In this document: one piece after another, positions 22,194 to 33,799 of the stretch
Layout of the letters: each line of letters opens with the position of its first letter
How positions within the stretch are numbered: the first letter of the stretch is position 1
Assembly (NCBI GenBank): GCA_003952965.2
Contig: RXIC02000070.1
Span: forward strand, 117,919-181,918
Direction: 5' to 3'
DNA from: Morella rubra
Lineage: Eukaryota; Streptophyta; Magnoliopsida; Fagales; Myricaceae
DNA length: 64,000 bases
Notes under the pieces: generated by a model
Database searches by the model: none
The model's input: the letters and a program-made list of their open reading frames with translations, nothing else
Told to the model about the DNA's origin: nothing
Made by a program: the position numbers and the translations under genes

Positions 22194-25100
22194 GTTCTCA
22201 ACAAAATGACTTCTCCCCTCAGCAAATTTTGGATGGAACTTTCAGGAATTTCATATCTGGTTAGTATCTATTTCTGAACTTGGAAGCCTTTATTGCAGTC
22301 TTTTTTTTTTTTTTTGGAATTTCCTTCCTGTTTCAGTTTAGGTTGTGATTGTAGTAACTCTTTGTACACTCTCAGTGTGTTTTCTCAGCTTCATGTTTCT
22401 CTATCAAAGAAAATATTTTGTCTATGGTCTGAAGTTTTTCATAATGACCGTGGCAAGCCAAATTGCCTCATCGTTACTTCAGACTGACACTTGTGGGATT
22501 TGCGAGTGTGGAAATATTCACGTTGACTTTGGTCTACTTTAACGATAATCTCAATTCAACTCAGTTTTGGTCTCTTTTGAAAGTGTCCCATGTGGTTTCA
22601 TGTTAGAAGCTTGGAAAATCAAAGAGTTAGAGAGCATAAAAGTGTGTTAACATGGTCTGGGCTGGATATGTGTCTGTCAGTTCATCATGAGTTTGCACAT
22701 TTTTACCAATATTATGGTGCAGGTTTTTCTCATAATGATATGGACTTATCTCCGGGACAAAGCTTTGATGGAAGTTTCAGGAAGTCAAACTCTGGTTAGT
22801 AAACAAGGGCTTACTTCGTACTTTTTCCTTTAAAGCAGTTGTTAGTCAGCTTTGCTCCATTTTTACCTCATACAAATTGCAATGCTGTTAAGTCGTTTCA
22901 ACATATGCACCTTACAAGGATGATTAGGGTGAAAGAGGTTTTAGAAGGAACATTTACTGATCTGGATCTAAATTCTATACTTTTACTCGTAATATGCTGT
23001 GAAAAGGGAAAAAGACAGATAATTTCTCTTGTTCGTGTTTTCTCTTTGTTATGTTTTTTCTTTTTCTGTAGTAATCTCATTCTCTACGTACTAGGTTGGT
23101 TTTTGTACCATTTTGTCATGAAGAAGGATCAGTCCAAGTTAGAACTAGAATTTCCTCAAATCCCTTGTGCAAGTCTAGTTCATCTTGAGAACAATCCATA
23201 GGGGATCTAGCATCCTCAAACAAAACGTCTTCATACTCCACTCGTCCAATATTAACTTTCACAATCTGGGTTATAAAGTGGTTGAACAGGAAGGCATGTT
23301 GTCCTAGAGAAAGAGAAAGCATTGGGATTGATTGTCTCTAGAATAGTATTAGAGCCTTGGTTTGACTCATACTCTTTGCGTTCAAACAGTGGGACCCCAT
23401 TTGCTTTAATTTTTGATTTGTGTTCATTTTGTGTTTAGTTGAACTGCTGCAAGGCCTGCATTTGGTAGTGTGTTATGGTTTGGTTGCCAAATGGTATCTC
23501 AGAGTGCCTCATTTGTTTTTCTGGCTTCATTAATCTTTGAGAAAAGAAAAGGGGAGCTATCTGTTAATGCAACACATGCACGTGAACATACCCCACATAC
23601 AGACACGCAAGCTCATACATTGGCTTAGCACTGAATCTGTTTTTTCATCTTCCCCACAGCTTCCTGCTTTCTGGGGAAAAAGTTTTCTAGTTTAGATTCC
23701 TGTACCCCTGTTATGTCTAGTAGAACTACCATCTAAACTTCATACACTTTCAAGTCAATAATCATTTTTGATCTCCTTATGTCATCATTATGGATCTTTT
23801 GGTTCTAATGTCTATTGGAGTTTCCCTTTTTTTTAATGCTTCTAAGCAATGCATCTATATGTTTTCTAATTTTTTCTTGACTTCGATATAGATATGTCTG
23901 ATGCATGGGTTCCTCTGTGATGCAGTGACCTCTGCTCGTAGCATCTCTGGTGCTTCGGCTTCAAGCAAGTTCATTCCTACTTCCAGAAGAGTGTTCAAAG
24001 GGCTAAAGGATTATGGAAGGAAACTTGTGGACCTAGAAGTTTTCACAGAGAGTCTCGAGGATTGGGTTCTTGGCATTTCATCTGCAGATTCAGTCAACGA
24101 TGAGCAAGTTTTCAGTTCACCCTTTCTTCTCGATGAGTTGTGCAAGCTTGATTTGGCACTGGAGGGGGTGTTATTTCAGCAGTTGTTTCGCATGCCATGC
24201 TCACTTTCTCAAACAAATGATCTTAAAGAAGATCAGTATCTTGCACTAGAAGACTTCCTTCATGTTGTTGCCAATGGCTTGTGGCGAACTTTCTGGCGTA
24301 AAAGTGGACCATTGCCTTTTTTTGTATCTTGTCCCCGACATCCTGGATCTAAGTTTTATAGCGTAGAAAAGGCAATATCAAGGGGAAGGATTGAAGAGCT
24401 ATGTGGTTTAGCGTTACTGTCAAAAACTGGGAGTGAGTTGCATGTTCGCTGGGACCAAGTGGTGGAGCTTGCGTTGTTTAAGCAAGATATATTGTCAGTA
24501 ACTGGGTTGAAATTATCTGCTCGCACGATTTGTGAAGCCCTCTTTTATGGTTTTCATATCCTTGTTTCTAGGACTGTAAGCAAGATCAGTACAATCAGCA
24601 GTGATTCTGTTTACCTTCTGGTTCTAGATTCTAAATATGGAGGGGTGGTAAAATTTGGTGGCGATCTTGGAAAACTTGATGTAAATTCATCTAACCCATA
24701 CCAGGCTATGGCTGAATGGATGAAAGCTTATGCCGAAGTTAGTGTATCCTCTGTGGATCGGATATGGAACAAACTGGGGAATGCAAATTGGGGAGACTTG
24801 GGGACCCTGCAAGTACTTTTGGCAACCTTTCACTCCTTAGTCCAGTGGAATGGACCACCAAGAAAGTCGATGGCCTCATTAGCCTCAGATCATAGCCTCC
24901 GCCTTCAGAAGCGTAGAATAGAGTGTCGCATGGTTGAGAATGAATCTGCCTTGGTTCCATTCCAACAGGCTGGCCACCAATATGGAGAGATTGTTGAAGT
25001 TGACCAGAATGATATGTCATTTCTGAGAAAGCAGGCATTGCGTTTGAAACTTAAGAAGGGCGAGATATTACTTCTGGATGATCAACGACAGGGGCAGAAA

Positions 25101-26075
25101 AGTTTCCAAATACAGGATTCTTTGGTAGGAGGGAACACTTTTCTCTACAGTGCTGTGTCTCTTGACTATCCCTCGGAGTTGTTGTCCTTATATGTAGGTG
25201 CCCATCCATCCAGACTCGAGCCATCTTGGGAGGATATGAGCCTGTGGTACCAAGTACAGAGGCAAACAAAAGTATTAAACATTTTGAAGCAACAGGGAAT
25301 TTCAAGCAAATATTTGCCTGATGTAATTGCCTCTGGCCGCATTTTGCATTCTGGTCCCTGTAAGAAGCAGAGCCCAGTAGGTCGATGTGATCACCAATGG
25401 TGCGGGACTCCAATACTTGTGACATCTCCAGTTGGTGAGCCACTTTCATCTGTTGTTGCTCGCGATGGCCCATTCTCCTCTGAGGAAGCAATCCGCTGCT
25501 GCCGAGACTGCCTAGCAGCTCTAAGAAGTGCTGCTATGGCCAGTGTACAGCATGGTGATATTTGTCCAGAAAATGTAATACGTGTTGTTGACATGCAAGG
25601 TGCAAGAAACAGATTTGTGTATGTCCCAATATCATGGGGACGTGCAGTTCTAGAAGACAGAGACAGCCCAGCCATAAATTTGCAGTTCTCATCTTCTAAT
25701 GCTCTTCAGCATGGGAAACTTTGTCCAGCATCTGATGCTGAAAGCTTTGTTTATCTGCTCTTTTTCATTTGTGGGGGAAGTATACAGCAGCAGGATTCTA
25801 TCGAATCTGCTTTGGAATGGAGGGAGAGAAGCTGGTCAAAGCGTGTGATTCAGCAAGAGCTCGGTGAGGTTTCAGCTCTCCTTAAGGCATTCGCAGACTA
25901 TGTGGATAGCCTGTGTGGGACCCCATACCCAGTTGACTATGATATATGGTTGAAAAGATTGAATAGAGCTGTGGATGGCTCAGATGAGAGAGGTAAAATG
26001 ATTGACAAAGTAGCCATAACGCTGAGATTAGAGGATGTTGCTGAGTCTTCAGGAACCTCTGGAGGTGGTTCTTGA
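22194..26075 (+). CDS. Divergent kinase-like-domain protein, uncharacterised
   Basis: The main exon is 23926-26075 after a GATGCAG acceptor. Its C-terminal third looks like a protein-kinase lobe: HGDICPEN (codon H at 25551) stands where HRDxxxxN is expected, with the DFG region reading SWGRAV, then ASDAESFVYLLFF as in the helix-F area. No glycine-rich loop or VAIK lysine is apparent, so catalysis is doubtful. Two small upstream exons, 22194-22259 and 22723-22794, encode related peptides (DFSPQQILDGTFRNFIS and DLSPGQSFDGSFRKSNS) and both end TCTG before GTTAGT, in phase 1, matching the acceptor phase (V-T-S-A-R). The true start is not settled; an in-frame ATG at 22738-22741 is possible. The stop is TGA at 26073. 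The N-terminal 500 residues are not recognised. The family is known to me only as plant-conserved. Confidence 0.65.
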
Positions 26076-27554
26076 GTTTTATTCTGAGGCAGGTATGAGT
26101 TTTGGAGGTTTGCTTTTGTAACTACATTTGCTTGAGATTCAACTGCATTTTTTTCAAGTGGCTCTAGGGATCCTAAAATTGACAGTTCGACACTCTTCAG
26201 CTACTGCTCATATGAAATTAAGCTGATTGCAATTTGCCTGCTCACTGTTTTAATATTCACACATTTGTAAATTTACTTCACTTGTAATTATACACGAAAT
26301 CCCGCCTTTATGGGTTTTTCCATTAATGATTCAAGTTGGACCAACTCCAGGCCTTCCTATGAGGAATCAATCCCATAAGAAGGTCAGCGAGAATATTGGC
26401 TCCAAGTCCATGATCATTTTTTGGCCGGCATTATGTTCAAATATTCATTCTACTGATAGAAAGTAACAGTTGGCTCTGCCTGGAGGTCCTTTTTCCCTTT
26501 GTTAATGCTTCTCCTTGTGACAATTTTGAGCTTCTTTTCTTTTGGGTAATCAACATTCTTGAGTTACCAATAGCTATTTTCTTCCAGTTTCACCAATATG
26601 TTGTTTCTCATAATAAGAGATTTTGGTTGCAAGAGGTCAGAAAGTTCAAGCTAGTCCTGGGTATGAGCTTATGAGCTTCAGGTGTTTCAGGTTCGTTGTA
26701 ACTTCTGCATTGAAGATATGAAACCTCTGAGTTTCTCACCAAGGGTAGTCTCTGCAGATGATTTACTTCTTGCACATATCTTATTGTACACGCACCCTCA
26801 TTTTAAACCAGATATTCAGTGGGATCCATCATATAATTACGCATAGTCTCTTATAAGCGCCCTTAAAGACCATAATCAATTGGAGATTAAGAAGTTAAAG
26901 TAGCCTCCCAATTTGCTGATGAAGTGGAAAGAAAGTATATCTGCGTCCGAGGAATTTGCTTCATGTTAAGTTGGTGGCAAATCAATTATTGTGCTTAGGT
27001 GCTATGTAAGAAAACGATATTATCCGCTTCACTACAAGGGCATTCTGTAGCTTTTTAGTCTTGCTTTTGAAGCCATAACTTGATTCCCACAAAACGGTCA
27101 CCAACACCCTGATATATACAATGAAGTACCTCATTCTTATTTACGTGAAACACTTGGAAATAATATGCAAAATGCCTAGGGCTCTTGGACGGTCTCAGCT
27201 GCATCTGCTTGCGATAATGGATTGCTAATTTGACTTGATCAACACAACCATCAGTGACTGGTTTTGTCATAACAAGAACTTTTGGGGATTGTGAAGGCAT
27301 CGTACTAAATTAACTAGAAAGAGCATTGGGAGAAGCATATATGATCAATGTATGCATGAGGGCATGCAATTGCAGAAACAGAGTCCGGACTAGTGGGAAT
27401 CGGGCACCTACTATTTCCAATAGTTTTTCGTGATTTTATGCCTAATGTTTGAAAATTATCATTAAACTGGATATAATAATAGTTTATAAAAACAAACGGG
27501 CTACAATGGTTTTGTATAATAGCATAATCAAGAATTTATATATATATTATTATT
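26076..27554. other. 3' flank of the kinase-like gene and intergenic DNA
   Basis: 26076 to about 26300 is likely the 3' untranslated region (last codons run into TTCTTGAGTTTTATTCTGAG). The rest shows no gene that I can support. Confidence 0.45.
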
Positions 27555-27758
27555 TTTTTGATAACCCAGAAGCTCTCAAGGTCGGACCACTTTGTGTATC
27601 CGAACTTACAAGCCAACCTGGGAGCATGTGTCAGAATCCCACCCAACATATCCCAGTTAAGTCAGGAGCGATAAGGACGGTGTTAAGGATCGAACTTAGG
27701 ATATGTGAGAACCCAAGCGGTAGCCTTACTACCAGACCAAACCTCTGGGGGGGGGGGG
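27555..27758 (-). mobile_element. tRNA-derived SINE
   Basis: On the minus strand the element starts after a G/C run (CCCAGAGGTTTGGTCTGGTA), with an A-box-like GGTCTGGTAGTAAGG and a B-box-like AAGTTCGATCC about 35 bases further on, the internal RNA polymerase III promoter of tRNA-derived SINEs. It ends in an A-rich tail (plus-strand ATATTATTATTTTTTT) at 27541-27556. Length about 200 bp is typical. It has no coding capacity. Confidence 0.75.
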
Positions 27759-29568
27759 TATATATATATATTATTACCAAACAAGAGACACGAAGAATTT
27801 GTTTGCATGGCTACCGCCCCATGTGTGGATTGCGAAGTTGTGTCAAACTGAAATTCGTCTACCTGTTTATATATATATAATGATAGAACTATATGATTTC
27901 AGTGGTTATGTTTGGTGAGCTACTGATCGGTTTACTCAGTTTCCATCTTTGTTTTTGGCTTTAGTCAAACTACGTTGTCGTTTTTTCCAGCTTGTCTGTG
28001 TCAACTGAAAACACTGTTATCCTCGTATTTGTTTAATTTAAAGTTTGAATGAGCTACTTCCTTGGTCGGCGAGGACCCAGTTTGGCCTACAACAGATAAA
28101 AAAAAAACAAAAGAAAATCTTATAATGGTTAGCATGCCCTCCTTCTTTCTGTTACTTTTTTCTTTTTTTGTCAAATTATTTCCATATACAAACCCATGGA
28201 TGATGGTGATCTAACTTAAGGAAGATTCAAATATCAAAAAGTATTGAAGTTACTTTTGGCAGAATACAATGAACTTAAACTTCTGCTTCAAGCTTTCATG
28301 CTGATCCGATCTTTTGCTTTGTCCCTCCAATATCCTGCTTTACATAATGCAGTATCTAATTAGGGAGATATTGTCTCTAATTTCAAAAGGGAAGAAAGGA
28401 TTGCTATTCCTGATATGTTTTTCAAAAGATTTAAGGGGATTCCAAAAGCATCAAGTAGATTAGTGGAAGTTGTTGCAAGTTTTTATTGGTTTTAGATACG
28501 AAACTATTCCCCAAAGATTTCTCAGATCTGATCAGCCATCTTTGTTGTTGGGGTCATAATATTCTCAATCATGAAAAGCATGAAGTCGGTCAAGCACTCA
28601 TGGTAACGTATGAACACAGAGAAATTGTAGTTAACTAGATTTGTGCGAGAGATGAGGTTGGAGAACCTCAGCGGTTCAGTGCACTCCCGATTAACGATTG
28701 GATTTCCATTAACTTGTAATAACAAAAGTACTTCCTTTGAACCTGCTCAACCTCTCCATGTACTCAATCCAATGCCACTTTAGAATCTAAAGTAGAACTC
28801 CGGATGCTGATGAGTTCTATATCACCTGAAATTCTTCAAGTTTAAGTCGAGGGTAATTTGACTACTTTTGGGTTGATGACACTAAAGGGGTTCTAGTGTT
28901 CATCGCCAATAGGCCCCGAAGGAAAAAGAACGCCTGTCTGCACTGAAAGGGATGCACATCATGCATTTTAGGCTGGTTGTCAGTAATTTACTGATCTCAG
29001 ATTCACTGTATGATCGCACTATTGCCATTCCCTTACATGACCAATTTACCATTAGTGGTCTTGAAGTTGAAATCTTTTCTTCTCAAGCTGCTACAGTACG
29101 TACTTGATTTCCACATAAACCAGTCCCATGCACGCTTTCATACGTACTATTTGATACTGATTCTGTCTACCACAATTGGCTCTTACAATCGAGAGATCTT
29201 GAATTGTGGTCAGTTTCCCAAAAATGTGAAGCACTAACAAGATGAATATGAATAATGCAACGCAGCTGAACTATTAGCATCCTTCGTAAACAATGGACCA
29301 TCTCGCACCTGCAACTGATCAAGCAAAAGATGAAATTTTTTGAAACTTCTGATTCCCTTTGTGGTAAGTGATGCAAATTGGAGCCATTTTTTTTTTGCTA
29401 AGAGTTGTAAACTTTAAGTTTCAGGAAACAAACAGGGGTTTTTCTCTTTGGTGTTTTTCTCTTCAAGGATTCCTCGCGATCCTTGGATCTACCTGTAAGA
29501 TCTGTTTTGGGTAGCAATACCTGGACCACATGTCATGATTGCCGCATATGCTAGCCTCCAGGAATTAA
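27759..29568. other. Intergenic stretch
   Basis: AT-rich DNA between the SINE and the solo LTR. No gene or repeat end was recognised; short open frames lack motifs. Confidence 0.4.
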
Positions 29569-30887
29569 TGCAATACCCCTTTCCCAAAAAGGTATTAAGT
29601 GAGTAATTTGAATTTTAAATAAAGAGATAAGACTTAATCCTATTTTTTATTTTTGGATCAAGATTGAATAGTATTTTCGAATTTAAAGATGTTGAAATGG
29701 AGATGTGATCTATATTTGAATTTAAAGGTTTGGATAGAGATTTGATCTTAGGTTTGAATTTAAAGGTTAAGATATAGATAAAGATTACTCTTATATTTGA
29801 ATTTGAAAGATGTGGATAAGGATATTATATTTAAATTTTAAAGTGATAAATAGAGATATGTTTGAATTTTAAAAGTTGAAGAGATTTAGATTAAAAAATG
29901 GTCGCAGAGAATGTATATTGGAGACCAAAATTTAGATTGAGGTGGTGTTACTAGGTTCCGAGAGATTGTTTGGCAATTGTTGAAGAAGCTTAAAGGATTG
30001 GTTAAGCATTTGAGGTAAGTGGTTCTTCAATAAGATTTTTAAACGTGCAACGTAATTTTTTATATGGTTTTTGATGTACTATTTGGGGAACTGAACAAAT
30101 TTTGAGTAAAATGAGATTGTCGAGATTTCGTGAAACTCAATTCAAATATTTATAACTTGTTTTGGTGAGCATACTGTGAAAATTATCCTTGCGCCGGTGA
30201 TATATCTCTGTGGTCTGTGTGGCCAATTTGATACCCCTCGTGGAATTTGGAGGTCTTTGTGGCTTGGAAGTCTGTGTGACCATTGAGATCATTATGACCA
30301 TTAGGGTCTGTGTGACCATTGGTGATTTTCCTGTATAATATTTTTGTTACAAACTTATTTATTTCACCGGTGGTATTTTGGTTTTCGATTATTGTGATTG
30401 TGAAAAATTAGCTTTTCCCCAACCCCCATTGATTTGCTACTTACTGAGCTAGTCGTAGCTCACCACTTATTCTCATATTTTTTCAGAGTTGGCAGAATTA
30501 GAGAAGTTTGAGGAGCTTCAGATAGATTTGTGCTTCGGAGACGTGTTTTGCAAGAGTACTTTTGAAGATTAATTTTGGAGAGTTGTTATTGTAATTCTTT
30601 TGGGAGATCTTCATTGATGTTGAAAATATTGGATATTCGAATGTAAAGTTTAGGGCTCAGATTGACATTTTTGGCTTTTTTATGGTTTATGAATATTTTG
30701 TTGAGGTTGTAATAATTAGTTTTGAAAGATTGGGACCTAGATAAATGATTAGCCAGGGTGAGAAAGCCTTCTTTTTATATGGAAATCTATACATTTGGAG
30801 TTTGGGCCCGAGGCGTTACAGATGAAAAGAAAGCCTTATTTTTATATGGAAATCTATCCGTTTGAAGTTTAGGCCCGGGGCGTTACA
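29569..30887. mobile_element. Solo LTR with 5-bp target-site duplication
   Basis: The left end TGCAATACCCC is a mutated form of the plant LTR start TGTAACGCCCC, and the right end is CCCGGGGCGTTACA. The direct repeat ATTAA is present at 29564-29568 and again at 30888-30892, exactly abutting both ends, as expected for LTR-retrotransposon insertion. There are no internal genes, so this is a single LTR left by recombination. The interior has the G/T-rich GGTCTGTGTGACCATT repeats at 30210-30320 and a CTTACTGAGCTAGTCGTAGC block common in such LTRs. Orientation is not decided. Length is 1319 bp. Confidence 0.85.
30755..30887. repeat. Duplicated LTR terminus
   Basis: The last 60-odd bases of the solo LTR occur twice in a row: TTTATATGGAAATCTATACA ... 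GGGCCCGAGGCGTTACA ending at 30820, then TTTATATGGAAATCTATCCG ... GGCCCGGGGCGTTACA ending at 30887. The inner copy also carries a complete TTACA terminus. Confidence 0.8.
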
Positions 30888-30892
30888 ATTAA

Positions 30893-33480
30893 CAAGTTTA
30901 GATTTTCTCCTTTTCCATTTCTTTTCGTAAACAAGAAAAAGAAATGGTGGATATTGTAACCAAAGTTTGAAACATAATCTTCCTTGCTTCCATTCTCAAA
31001 AACCTTCAACAAAAGATAAAAACGCATCTGTACTCTTTCCATAATCATCCTTAAAAGGCAAAAACTTTTAAAAGCTTAAAGAAAATACAACAATCTTCCT
31101 AAAATGGATCTTAGTTCATCCTGAGATCTGCTTTTATGATACCCCTGCAGGGAACCAAAAAGAAAACAAAAAAAGACGATATTTTTTGGTGAAGATTTTA
31201 TTTGCATTGTCAAGTTTTCATGCATGCCTAGTCTGAAGCCAAATGACAGAAACTAGTGTAGTAAAGACAAGTTGGAGGACCCTAGAGAACCTGCAAGTTG
31301 GGTCAACAAACTTGTCTTTTCTTTGGTGTAATATTCTTCCCCCCTTAAATCAGTCTGAATTGCAAAAAGAGGTTCAAATGTGCAAGTACCACAACCTTGT
31401 TGAGAAAGGTCTTCCACATTGAGGGAGACTCATAACGTGCTGACCACTGTAAGTCTAAAACGTTACAATCAACCATAATGCATTTAAAAAGGAAATAGCT
31501 AAACCTTCACACTTTCCATTATTTATATCTATGAAAACGTGTCCCCATCAGTAAGTAGAAGGATCTAATGGTGTATTCATATCTACTATCTTGTGGAAGA
31601 TGAATTCCATTTAGTTTGTTTGAAACTCAAATTCTGCAACATATTGCATGAACAATTCACAAATTTTTTAGGCAACTTCTTAGTTTATGTCAATCCAACA
31701 AGACGAATAGAAAGCAAATTTGTATTCATCAAGTTATGTCATTCACTCTGCTTATGGATGTTCTGCTACTTTAATACCAATTAAGCTCGTCATGCATCAA
31801 TTGGAAACAGTCAGCCAAGTAAAAATCCATGGTGGGTTCAAGGGAGGCAAATTGCGGTGGAGAGCTGCTCACTTCTCTTGAAAAGAAGGTTTGCTTTTTA
31901 ATGTTGTTATCAAGGTTATCTGCAATGACCCTGTTTTGTTTATACTTGGGGGAGATAGATCGGAACTCTATGCAAATTGCTGTCTGGCATCCACCTGTGT
32001 TGTGGTCCTTGTCTGGAGAACAATAATATTGCCTTGAAATATACTATTCAAGTGCTTGACAATATTAATTTGATGTGAACGGAAATGTTCCCCCACCATG
32101 TGGGGGATGCAATAAAGTTTTGAACTTTCTAACCCATACGTTTTTTGTGGACGCTTTTTCAAAGTCAAGGGTCAAGTTGCTTGTTTGACATCGATCATTG
32201 GTGCTTCGAATTTGAATGAGTCTGAAGTTTTGACCTTAAGGAGATTCCTTGAATGACAGAACAAATGCAAATGCCGTTCTTTCTAGGCTTCATTTTGTTT
32301 ACATGGAGGCTACCTCTGAAACGGCCAATCAGTGTCGTGCTTGACTCTGTCACCTTTGACGACAAATTCCCTTTCTATAGGGCACAGCTTAATTTGTTTT
32401 AATGCCTAAATTCATCACGGCTTTCTGGCCATTCTTGCTATCTTATGGGAGAATTCCTGGTCATTTGGAGGATAGTTTCTACTAACCACTTTCCACGCAT
32501 TTATGATTGCTTAAAAAGATACCAGAAGTGAAGAAACCTCGACACTACTGTAGCAAGACTAGCTAGACGAATGACTAACCAAAAAAAAAACGATGGGTTT
32601 GCTCTAGGAGGGAGAAAAACACTATAAACACGGCTTGAATCTCCACCAAATGAAAATTTCAGTATAGTACTTATGCCACTTTGCTCCGAGTTTTTTGTTT
32701 CTGGGTAATTGGTAAGTTGTATTATAAACTAAAATATACGAGAGTCGGGGATAACCCCTCATGCAGCCCGGGACTTCATCCCCAGCAACCCAGAATAGCC
32801 CAGAATTGAGTGCTTCACAACAAAGCAAAGGTCACAATCAATCAGCTACATCTTGCTTGAGGACTGTGTCTGCTAGATCCCACTTCCTCACTAACATCAC
32901 ATTCATTTGCTCTCTGGTTTTTAGAGGGTGAGACAGCAACATTATCTTCTGGTACAAAATCACATTACCATTGAAATTTCACAGTACAGATTTTGTGCAC
33001 ATGAGCCATGCAATGGGAAGTGTTTCATCCTTTTCCTTTAGCCCTCTGTTCTCTAGTATAAACGCCATTAAAACTCTTACCCGTTGTTTGAGTACACCCA
33101 CAGTCTATAAACTTGGTGTACCATAAGATTTGCTTCCACTGTGTATTTGGAAATCATTGGCAGAGCCAAAACACATCCATACCAAACAAACAAAAATAAG
33201 CCATTCATAGTAATTGCTTCTCTTTTTAACTCTACTATCGTAGATGGGATACTTCAATGTACAAGGCCTCGTATACAAGACTAAGTTCTATCCTAATCGC
33301 TTAGAAAAACAAAAAAGCTTAGAAAAAAAAAAGTTCTATCCAAATCATTAGAATATAGCAGAATTAAAGCTTTTGAAGCTAACAAACTGTACTTGATCAT
33401 CAGGAAACTGCAACCCCATGATCATGACTATTGTTATTCATCACGCAAAACCTGCTAGGCTTGGGCTGGAAGTTCCTCCT
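30893..33480. other. Intergenic stretch
   Basis: No supported gene. 32690-32830 has the look of an old transposon end (AATTGGTAAGTTGTATTATA, then CCCGGGACTTCATCCCCAGC), but no partner copy or termini were found in the window. Confidence 0.4.
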
Positions 33481-33490
33481 CCTCTGAAGA

Positions 33491-33770
33491 TCATGGCTGG
33501 AGGGCTTGATGATATGTAGGAGAAAGGCTCTCAATGAATTCACCTTTGTAATCGCGGCCAACTCCCATTGGCTCGACGAAAGACGTACCGTCGGTCGAGT
33601 GAAGACCTTGTGAGGACGAGAATTCCGGTGAATACTGCACCTGAATGAGCCTGGATGTGTGGTGGGTGCACACAAGCATGTCCTGGTTGTTGCCTGGGAC
33701 TTTGGATGCGGAGGAGGTACGTTCTTTGTGGCCATGGAATGGTTCAACTCCTAAGAATCTGGTTTGGATC
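33491..33770 (-). CDS. Possible C-terminal exon, unrecognised
   Basis: One minus frame is open from a possible CAG acceptor near 33786 to a TGA at 33491: RFLGVEPFHGHKERTSSAS, then HHTSRLIQVQYSPEF and GRDYKGEFIESLSPTYHQAL. Composition (Ser, His, Gln rich) and the long open frame in a GC-richer island suggest a real terminal exon, perhaps of a transcription factor, but I do not recognise the family and found no upstream exons. A different minus frame over the same bases is also open, so coding status is uncertain. Confidence 0.3.
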
Positions 33771-33799
33771 TTTTTTTTTTTTCTGCGGCAAACCTAGCT

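Noticed and set aside
24739..25675. Minus-strand open frames of 94-146 codons
   Set aside because: Shadows of the long plus-strand kinase-like exon.
27555..27758. Functional tRNA gene on the minus strand
   Set aside because: A- and B-box-like words are present but no cloverleaf with acceptor stem can be drawn, and the A-rich tail fits a SINE.
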